Shown here: positions 35,122 to 45,200 of the stretch, in pieces
Layout: every line of letters begins with the position of its first letter
How positions within the stretch are numbered: position 1 is the stretch's first letter
Assembly (NCBI RefSeq): GCF_014356525.2
Contig: NC_052518.1
Coordinates: forward strand, 25,755,160 to 25,819,159
Origin: Nilaparvata lugens
Lineage: Eukaryota; Arthropoda; Insecta; Hemiptera; Delphacidae
Direction: 5' to 3'
Length of the DNA: 64,000 nt
Program-made: the position numbers and the translations under genes
The notes under the pieces: generated by a model
The model's database searches: none
The model's input: only the letters and a program-made list of their open reading frames with translations
Told to the model about the DNA's origin: nothing

Positions 35122-36075
35122 AAAATCTAAGTTTGAATTCAAAAATTAATTTCATAAGACTCAGTGAGGTCGTAATAAGACGTGAGTCACCTACTTTAAA
35201 TATCCCCATTGGAGAAGACAACATCAGCCCACCAGAAAGGCCTAGGAGATCGAAATAATCCGGATTGCCATCATACTTTGTGAAAATCGACACATGAGTT
35301 AATTAAAAAGTTATCAAGGGGGCCCTCAGTGCTTTGAATAAATCACGATTTAATAAAGCTAGCTCGGCAAAAGGTTGTTTAAATATTGAAATTAATATCA
35401 AACTTGCGCAAGTCATTATTTATTTATTTAGAACAATCTATAAGATTTACATGTTTGAGTATGCACAGATGAAGTATTTATTAATTATTGATATTATATT
35501 ATATGCAAACTTGCGCAAGTCATTATTTATTTATTTAGAACAATCTATAAGATTTACATGTTTGAGTATGCACAGATGAAGTATTTATTAATTATTGATA
35601 TTATATTATATGCTCACTTAACCATTCTTTTTATCAGTAAATTATAAAGATTTTAATGAAGCTCATGTTCATAAGATACATTGATTTATCTGATTTCCAC
35701 CAGAGGCCGAACCCTAGCTATGAGAGATACATATTAATATATTCTGAGATTTATAATATATATTTAATTATTTATATTAATTTGGAAAGAAGATACATAA
35801 CATTTTATTCGACAAGCGATAGCAAGTCGATAACTGAGCTGTATAATTTAAAAGCATATATTTGCTGATTAAAGAAGCACATGGTAATATTTCGTGCTAA
35901 AAAAGCTAAGTCAATCAGTAGTGAGCTATCTGTGATATTTTTCAATATATATATATATATTTGTTCTTTTGTTATTTTTATAGTTGTTGCTCTATATTTT
36001 ATTTGCTTGTTGATATTTTATGTAATTATATTGTAAATATATTTGAATGGTGTACCCTTTATTTATTATCCTATC
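35122..36075 (+). repeat. Old gypsy-like LTR, right part
   Basis: It continues the LTR interrupted at 5756: CTAAGTTTGAATTC, ATAAGACT, TCGACACATGAGT, GGGCCCTCAGTGCTT, AAAGCTAGCT, CTTGCGCAAGT and GCACATGGTAATATTTCGTG follow the same order as the inner LTR read on the - strand. Homology can be followed to about 36075 and then fades. The last ~200 bp of the LTR are not recognisable. Confidence 0.7.
35399..35612 (+). repeat. Perfect tandem duplication, 2 x 107 bp
   Basis: Copies at 35399-35505 and 35506-35612 begin CAAACTTGCGCAAGTCATT and appear identical. The inner LTR has only one unit, so the duplication arose in this old copy. It must be recent, or the assembly has added it. Confidence 0.85.
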
Positions 36076-36379
36076 TCCATGCATGACCAATCTTGTTATA
36101 GTCTATTTTATTACCAGTATTGAAATATTATTAAGATTACCAACCAACGAACCAACTATATTCTTCACCAAATAAGTTGGATAAATCAGCGATATAATAC
36201 AGCATTGATTATCAAATCTTCTGAAATAATACGTTCCCAAGATTTATATAAATTATCCAGTACCAATACATCTGATTTGAAGAATCTCAAAGGTCATAGT
36301 ATTAAGTTGCAGCAACATCAATCAATAGAATTTATAAGATATTCTGATAGAGTGTCGCCTTTGATTCCGCCTGGTATCA

Positions 36380-36770
36380 TTTTTCATTGCTGACCACTTT
36401 GGTGGCGGGTGGCATTAGTGGCGGTACCGCATCATCTAGTACGATAATCAGAGCCCTTATATCTATCTATCCCTACTGCATCTATATTTGTGGAGTACAA
36501 CAAATCAGTCACAAGAACTGTGAACTGTTAAAGCGGCTGACGTTTGCAGCCAGCGAAAGCAGAGAACTGTTTGAGCTCCTGGGAGAGCTGGTAAGAAATT
36601 GGTACTATTATTTTTCCAGGAATCACAAAAAGTGTTATACATCTTCCAAATCTTTGCTCTACCGGCTGTGGCTAAGCAGGGCACACGTTATAGAAAAAAT
36701 AATGTTAGAATATGCATATCCATTTTATATTTTATTGCAGCATGCTACAATGTATATATAATATAACAAT
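36380..36770 (+). other. Exon-like, less AT-rich island of unknown identity
   Basis: An open frame at 36387-36761 includes HKNCELLKRLTFAASESREL, then FELLGEL, immediately followed by GTAAGAA, a good donor. CAAATCAG upstream could be an acceptor (about 36508). The ~85-bp segment between looks like a helical coding exon. I do not recognise the protein and see no partner exons, so it may be a fragment of a retroelement or of an unannotated gene. Confidence 0.25.
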
Positions 36771-37952
36771 ATCTGTCTACACAGGTTAGAAGTATTTTAT
36801 TTTATTAGGTAGCTACTTGAAATTTGAATTTATTTCTGAAAAATTTATAGAAATAGCCAATACATTTCTCGTTTATGAAATAATAATAATAATATAGGCC
36901 ACGTTAGATAACAAGTTACTAAGACTTTAATAAAAAAAAATCGAAAACAACGTAATAAGTGGGTTTCAAAATAAAATGTAAAGTTCACTTCATTTGATTA
37001 TTAATCCAAACTTGCATCACTCGAATAAAATATACGATTGAAAAAATGAAAAGCACAAAGTCTAATATTACAAAAAAATATTGTGCAATGTAATGTGAAG
37101 TTTCTTTCAAATACCTATTAATTCTGATGAGTAGTCATGAAAGTGCACTTGTTCAAATATAAAGGCACCTCCATTATTTGAATCAATAAGTTTAAGGGGT
37201 TACATTGGACTGTTTTTTAAATGGATATTGTATAATCCAGGTTCAAATAAGATTTTACAATAAAAAATGCTCATTGATGTAATTAATCAATTAAAAATGT
37301 CAGGTCCATTCCAATTAAAAACACTTTCAAAAACCTTACATGTAAAACACTGATTGTACAGTAGGCAGGCAATAAATTAAAAACGAATAAGGAAAACATA
37401 TCGAGATATTTCCACATGATCAGTAAAATTGAAAAAAAATTGTTTTTAAATGATTTTTATAATATTTATGTTCATTGTGGAGTTGCAGTTTTAGTATGAT
37501 AATGAAATCCAATATCAATATAGGTAGAATTACAATGTATTATGGGCCTAGTTTGCTTCAGTACCGTAGGTAAAATATTTTGATCAAATTGTGTGTTAAT
37601 CAAACCTTATTATCTTTAAATATCTCATTATTCATAGAAATAGTACACACTAATCATCCACTTGAGTAGTTGTGTAAAATCAAAATTTTCATAATTATTA
37701 GCAACATAAAAATGAATAATTTCCCTACAATAAACTACACGTATTACTATAAATAACATTGATTAGGTCTTTGAATGCACCAAAAAAGTGAACAAGTCAT
37801 AATATTGTAAAATATATGGAAATAAACTACACATTATTTGTAAACATCGATTAGGAATTCAAACTTTCCAAAAGGTGGACAATTTGAAATGTAAACACTT
37901 AGGTACTAAAAGTAATAAACAAATGGGAGTAGAAAGCAGTGTGGACAGTCGA
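36771..37952. other. Intergenic AT-rich sequence downstream of AMDHD1
   Basis: No gene or element ends recognised. It includes the region just past the likely AMDHD1 polyadenylation site. Confidence 0.4.
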
Positions 37953-37958
37953 TTTATT
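37953..37958 (-). terminator. AATAAA polyadenylation signal of AMDHD1
   Basis: On the - strand the sequence reads ACTGAATAAATCG. The AATAAA overlaps the TAA that closes the in-frame extension past the annotated stop. It lies about 415 nt past the TAA at 38371, a normal 3' UTR length. Confidence 0.6.
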
Positions 37959-38370
37959 CAGTTTTCTCATCAGCTTCATTTTGAGGACTGAGATATTGCT
38001 CTGACTCATATACAAACTGAATTTCACTCTCGATATCAGCCTGAGAAGGTGTTTCTCTCTGACGTGTTGAACAGAAACAAGGGGTTGTTGAGGTGTCATC
38101 TGGGATGGGAAGATTTTCAGGTTGAGGAAGATAGAAATTTGTAGAAGCTGGTCGTTCTTTGTAAGGAGGTGGATTTTCATTGCTCATGTATGGTGGTTCT
38201 TCACTTGGACCAGGCAGAGGCTGGTATGTTACGTCAATTTTATCAGCTTGAGTTTGGTCTTCACAAGACGTGTCACTTGGACTCTTTTCAGGTTGTTGCA
38301 TATTTGACTCATCTTTGGTACCCGCTTGAGGCAAGTGTACAGATATTTCATCACTTGAATCAGATTTAGG
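37954..38370 (-). other. In-frame open extension beyond the AMDHD1 stop
   Basis: After the TAA at 38371-38373 the same frame continues without a stop for 138 codons. Its Pro/Gln/Ser/Glu-rich composition resembles the tail before it (LPQAGTKDESNMQQ...), and it has two PPxY-type motifs (EEPPY and NPPPY), known ligands of WW domains. It may be former coding sequence cut off by a single substitution, sequence reached by stop-codon readthrough, or 3' UTR that is open by composition. Confidence 0.5.
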
Positions 38371-39208
38371 TTAATATTTTGCTTGCCTGAGACCAGCTTG
38401 TGTTTGGTAACTTGTATCACTTGGGCCAGCTTGAGGTTGACTTGGACTAGCTTGAGAATGACTTGGACCAGCTTGAGGTTGACTTGGACCAGCTTGAGAA
38501 TGACTTGGACCAGCTTGAGGTTGACTTGGACCAGCTTGAGAATGACTTGGACCAGCTTGAGAATGACTTGGACCAGCTTGAGGTTGACTTGGACCAGCTT
38601 GAGAATGACTTGGACCAGCTTGAGGTTGACTTGGACCAGCTTGAGAATGACTTGGACAAACTTGAGGATGACTTGGACCAGCTTGAGGTTCATCAGTTTG
38701 TTGGACACTAGTCTTAGCCATCTGAACAAGTCTATAAATCAGACCATCACAAACTTTCTTTGAAGCTTCATCCTCATTGTCACAAGCTTGTATTAGAGCT
38801 TGGAAAAGTCCTGTTTTCGTATTAAGTGCCTCCTCATAAAATTGTGACATCGCTTGCAGTTCTTGCTTACACTGTATCTTCATTTTTTGGATCTGCTCCT
38901 GATACCAACCAACAACTGTTTTCGGCTGAACAAGTTGTTGAGTATGAGACACCTTTGCTGAGGTTGCTTTATTAGATGTGCTACTGCTGCTCGTACTATG
39001 TCTTCTCTTCCTTTCCATTCTTTTATTATCTTCGCTGTCGCTGAGTTTCACACTCTTGCTTCTCTTGGGACTATTGAGGACATCATCCGTTCTTATTATT
39101 GGCATGGAACCATTGAAGCTTTTTGGAGCCCTAATTATACTGCCGCCCTTTACCACGAATTTGATGATTTGTCCATGGTTGCCAAAGTCGTAAATAATGT
39201 TTTCCCAT
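38371..39208 (-). CDS. AMDHD1: AMDHD1 exon 8 with repetitive tail
   Basis: Acceptor TTAATTTCTAG. The first base completes Arg; WENIIYDFGNHGQIIKFVVK then matches the very end of AMDHD1 proteins (RWEHLIYQFGGHHELIEYVI in human). Instead of stopping, the frame runs on for about 255 residues. A Ser/Lys-rich stretch (KRMERKRRHSTSSSSTS) looks like a nuclear-localisation-type basic patch. A predicted helix follows (VVGWYQEQIQKMKIQCKQEL). Last comes an array of PSHSQAG and PSQPQAG repeats, then TAA. The tail is fused without any intron, so transcription through it is certain if the exon is used. Confidence 0.9.
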
Positions 39209-42200
39209 CTAGAAATTAATCACAAAAATAAAAAAAGTATAATTCCATGATCAATATTACAAATAGCAGCAATGTATAATTTTTCTATTTTCATTTCAAT
39301 ACTGACATGCAGTCATGAATTTTCAATTTAAGTAGAGGTGACATATTTTTATGTTGAAAATAATAATAGCCTTGGTGTATTTGATGGCATTGACTGAGGG
39401 GGAATGAGATCAATTTTCTATTTAGAAAAGATTTTTATTATACGCTGCTCTTTTTGATTTGAACTTGTTGTACTCCCATTTAATTTATTCAAAAACAAAG
39501 TATGAAATTTTTATGGAATTAATCTCAATAATAGTATCGTATTTTTATCTCCATTTCATTTTTTATAGCAATGGCGTTTCCCTTGTATACCCTTACAAAG
39601 TGAAATTTGTCAGTAAATAATATTGGCATTTTCCTTTGTGCTATTAATTTTCTTGCCTTTTCTCAGTAGCCTACGCTACCCACATTATTTTTGAGAAACG
39701 TTTATTCCTCTACCAATACTATCTAGTCATATCTTCCCATATCTAATATTCTTCCCAAAGAATGGACATTGATATGTCCAAAGCTCCGCCAATTTATGTA
39801 GATGCATAACAATATGATTATTATCTATAGTTATTATATTACAAATTGCTTTTTCATATCATATACAGTTCAATAGTTATTTTCCTAGTCTATATTATGT
39901 AAATTCATCTATAATTTTGCTGTATTGTAAGCTATTGTATATAAGTGTATAAGCCAGTATATATTGTAATCTACATAAATAAAGTACTCAATCAATCAAT
40001 CAATCAATCAATTCCCTGGAACAGAATAAAAAGTACTACTCTGTTTGATACATTAACCCTGCATGACCCATTTAGATAAGATAGTTGGAAAGATAAAATA
40101 GTGGTAGGTATGTAAAAAATATAACTCTAATAAATACTATTTTATTGTGTGTTTCAAATTGGAAAAATTTATATGGATTTCCTCATTCATTATATGCACT
40201 GTTATTTCATAAACATTTTCGATAAAAGTTATAGCAGATTTCAAATCTACAATTTATAAGAGAAATATGAGTTATTAGTCAAAGAATGCATGATTTTGGA
40301 TCATCATTATTTGTGAACCACCTAATTTGAACTGGAAATCATGACGTGCATTCACCAATATCATACCACATTCACATCCTGCTTATCAAACCAAAAGGAT
40401 ATCTTTTATACATAATAGAAGAATTCATAAAAATCCATCACAAAAGAGCCAGAACATTTGAACATTCATAACGAAATAAACAGGACATAATGAACACTTT
40501 AACTGAAAATCTAATTAACCATACCGTACTTGATAAAACAGATCCCACCCAGCGGAAACAACAAAAAACCAGCCAAAACAAAAGTAATGTTATTTTTCAC
40601 ATAAATTAATATTACTTACTATAGTAGGTACGCAATTTATCAATTAAGTTCATGATATTAATAAAATAATTTATTCATTTATTGGGACTGCCATCTTCCA
40701 TTGAATGAGAATCTTCTATCAAATTTTGAGATACCGGTACCTAGTTATAAAAATCATCTCCCATGAATTCCTTACTTTATGTATTTGTCTTGCAAATATT
40801 ATATTAATATTTTACAAATATTATATCTTACTAGATTGTAATATACAATACTATATTTTTATGTAGGAAGCCTATCTTCCAGCGCTACACATTATATTTG
40901 TTTTTGCCATTATCTATAGCATCTTAACCAAAACAAGTCATGTCTGCAAAATGAAATCCAAATAAAGTTTACTAAATAAATTCAGTGAAAAAATCAGCAA
41001 TACTAACTTGAACAAGAACAATCAGAATTGACAAAAATATCACGAAGTATATTGTGAACATTTAATTTCCATTCAAAATATATAATAATATTACTTTATT
41101 CTTAATTAACTCGTTTTAATATTAGTTCAAGTTAATAACAACTGACGCACTTGAAATGTGATAATTTATTTAATAGATTTACCTTGGAGAGTTGATGATA
41201 ACCAAGTCAGCAAATTTGTTGTGAACTATACTACCATGCTTTTCTGATTTTCCTAAAGAAGCGGCCGAATTGAGAGTGGCCGCCACCAATGCTTCTTCCA
41301 TTGTCATTCTCATGTAGACGCATGCCAAATTCATTATCAAAGGCTGTGGAAAAAGGACAATTTTCAATTGAATATAAAAAGAGATGCTCAGTACATAAAG
41401 CAGAGAATTTACAGTGGTGGCGATACCTTCCTCTAGAAACATTCAAAATACAATTCAGGATCAATGCAGAATATTATCATACGGTAATTGCCCCATTTTC
41501 TTGAACAAATTTGCCTACTTCAGTGGGATTTACGTTGCGAAATCTGTGGCAATGATAGACCGCAGGGTTGCCGATTTCCTGTTACCACACCGCTTTCTAT
41601 AATAGATAAATTCTAGTTATTCCAGTATATCTGATATGATATTAATTGCTGATTCGTGTCAATAATGATCAACTGTACCATATATATATCTCAATCATAT
41701 TTTATTCATCAAGAAAATTATATTTCACCATGGTAGATAATCAATTTTCATAATTGAGATAAAATATTTTGTTCATTCATTTTATTTCTACATTACCAAC
41801 AAACGATTTGGCAATAGTTGGGAGCTAGAAAAGGATAGAGCAATATCTGCTTTGCCTAATGACAGACGAGAATAGTAAACCAATGTCAGGTGCTGACTCC
41901 TTGCTCCTTCAAGCGAATCTCAGTATAGAAAGAAACATTTTATGTTTGATATATTAAATTTAACACGTATAATTTAAAAATAGATATGTTTGGAATTTTC
42001 ATGAGTAAAATTTCAATGAATTGATACATTTTCATTTTATTCGAAATTGAAACCAACATAAGATTTGTGCTTTTACTTTGCTTCATTTTCGTTATTTTTA
42101 TGAGCTTAACCAACTGACTGGATTTATGTGCTTTTGGAATTTTCTTAAACTATTTAATTCTTGGTTTTAAGAATTTAAGACTTCTTATAAATATTTTGAG

Positions 42201-45200
42201 TTTTTCATTTAAGTGAAATATGGAACTTGAAACTTCACTGATTTTTATGAGCTTGAACAACTTATGCAAGACTGAATTTTGGAACTGCTGACTTTGCTAA
42301 GTATAGACCGGCACAAACCGCGGCCGTCATACAATAAAAGTTTACTTTAACTCAAAGAAAGTATTTATGATTCATCCGTTTATTTATTTGAATTCAAATT
42401 ACATAGCGCCTACTGTAGTCTAGAACAAGATATGTAATCATCCGGCCTTATGAATGTTATAACGTGAATATTATAGTCTATTAGTGTTAAACTGATAGAG
42501 GAATAATTATCATTAATTCTGCAGACGATGAGTTAGATTCTTGAGATAAAATGGATAAATCACAGACTGAGATTAACTGAATGAAATGAAATTAAAAGAT
42601 ACGTTAATGATGAAAAAAATGAATTAAAGTAAGCAAGTAATCAATTATTATAATTTTATTTCTGTATGATAAGATCGATAATAACTCACCATACTGTAGC
42701 AGAAGACATTAGGATTGAAGTCTGATCCAAGAGCCACAGGTACACCAGCATCTATGAGGGCGCGAACCGGAGGGGGATCCAATCTCATTGAATATGCAGT
42801 GGATGGCAGAATAACGGCGAATATATTACCTTTTTTCATGGCTTTTATATCATCCTCTGTAATCTTTTCCAAATGGCTTATGGCTTTTGCTCCTACACGG
42901 GCACCCATCTAATAAAACAAACACAATTTCAATCACTTCAGCCATAGAGAAACAATAGCGTGAGTAGATATCCCATTGTAAGGGGCGTTTATGTCGCAAC
43001 TTTTACTGTTATCTCAAGCCGATTACTTTTGATTATTGTCGATTTTTAATGTTTTGTTGGGGTGAGAGTGTATGAACAGCACAATATTGATTGATTGATT
43101 GAGTACTTTATTTATGTAGATTACAATATATACTGTCTTATACACTTATATACAATAGCTTACAATACAGCAAAATTATAGATGAATTTACATGATATTA
43201 TAGACTAAGAAAATAATTATTGAACTGTATATGATATGAAAAAGCAATTTGTAATATAATAACTATAGATAATAATTATATTGTTATGCATCTACATAAA
43301 TTGGCGGAGCTTTGGACATATCAATGTCCATTCTTCGGAAAGAATATTAAAAATATCCTCCCCACTAACTCTCTACCAAAACGTTAATTTCATTATTTAA
43401 ACTAAGGATTTATTTATTAATGGAAATATTGTAAAAGTTTTAATCAATATGAATATTTAAGAGAAAAAAAACAGAAAATTGATAAAGTAAAATAATTATA
43501 TAGCCTAGGTAGATAAGATCAAATAATTGATTAATAAAATGAAGTAGGCTGAAAGTAGATCAGGGTAATCAACTTTCAGTAATATACAGCAGTATGCAGT
43601 GGATAATTGAAATAACATGAGTTTATATAATATATATATATATACAATTCGTTCTATAACAGGTTTAAAGGTTTGTATTTGTGGGATGGGTGGGGGATGG
43701 TTGTCATGTGATCGTTCTAGGGCCGGACAGTTTCAGTCATTTGTTCCAAAAGATGTTTTTTTAAAGTCAGGATGAAGCTCGCTCGGCTCTCGATGGACCT
43801 GATAGAAACAGGAAGTGCATTCCATGCACGACATGCACTGACTAAGAAGGATTTTGTGAAAATAGTAGTTCGATGATTGGGTATCCTTAAAGTACTTTCT
43901 CCGGTTCTAGTATGTGAAGCATCTATCCTCCTACCTTCAGAGACAAATTTGAAATCATCTTTAAAATAGTTCGGATTACCGTATTTCAAGATATCTCTAA
44001 CAAGCTTGACTATTCGAAAAAGCCTTTGATTGGGAAGCTTCAATGTTGAACTAGCAATGTGGGCTGGGGTGATATGATCATGGCGTTGGAGAGAGTAGAC
44101 GAAACGTAGACAATAATTTTGGCAACGCTGTAGTTTATCATTCAGAGTGACTTGCATATCGTTAAGAACAGAATTACAATACATTAAATGTGGGAAGATG
44201 AGAGATTGAACCAATAATAATTAATGTTTCTAGGGAGAATATCGTGCATTTTCTTCAATGCATGCATGGCTGAGAATACCTTTTTACAAGTTTTGTTCAC
44301 TTGTTCTGACCAGTCAAGAGTATTATTCATAATAATGCCTAAATTTTTAACTGAGCTACAGTAAGGAATGTCATTACCATCTACACTAATTTTGTGAATC
44401 GATTCAAGGTCAATATTGTTTATAAGACGAGAATATCCAATTATAATGGGTTGTGTTTTGATGGGATTAAGCTTAAGGCCATTTTTCTTTGTCCATTCCA
44501 CTATCGAATTGATATCCTGATTCATTATTCCAACTGTTTCATTAATTTTTGTTATGGGACAGCTTAAATAGATTTGAAGGTCGTCTGCATAAGTATGGAA
44601 ACTGGAGAATTTGATAATGGAAGAAAGGTCATTAGCATACAAAGTGAAGAGGAGAGGGCCTAAAATTGAACCTTGTGGTACTCCATGCATAACGTTTTTC
44701 CAAGTAGACTTTTTGTCACCGACAGATACACATTGTTTCCTACCTAATAGATAGGATTTAAACCAAACTAACGAGTTGTGACTGAAACCAAGAATAGCCA
44801 ACTTATTCAGAAGGACTGTATGATCAACAGTATCAAATGCTTTAGAAAAATCAAATAGGGTGAGGATGGTGCATTTTCTTTGGTCCATAGCTAACCTTAT
44901 ATCATCAGTGACACGAAGCAGAGCTGTTTCAGTTGAATGGAATTTTCTAAAGCCTGATTGAAAGTTATGAAGCTTACTATTGTTGTCTAGAAACTTTACA
45001 ACTTGAGCATGAATGAGTCTTTCTAGCACTTTGGACAATGCAGGTAAAATACTGATTGGTCTAGAATCCTCAACTTTATTGGGTGATGGAACTTTATTTA
45101 GAGGGCGAACCAGAGCAAACTTCCAGTTTTCAGGGAAAATGCCTTCTTCAAGTGACTCGTTGAAAATGTAGGTAATGGTTGGTAAAACAGCAAATAACAT

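Noticed and set aside
31900..36060. A single large foldback transposon with arms at 31900-32660 and 35390-36060
   Set aside because: The arms are two copies of the same LTR in opposite orientation. One lies inside the hAT element and one outside it, so they are separate insertions.
38371..38410. A tiny intron removing the TAA (GC donor at CAG|GCAAGC, acceptor ATTCAAG)
   Set aside because: It would be under 40 nt, too short for a normal insect intron, and lacks a pyrimidine tract.
38229..38763. Additional long open frames on both strands across the minisatellite
   Set aside because: The 21-bp unit keeps several frames open by arithmetic. Only the - strand frame joined to AMDHD1 has homology and splice support.
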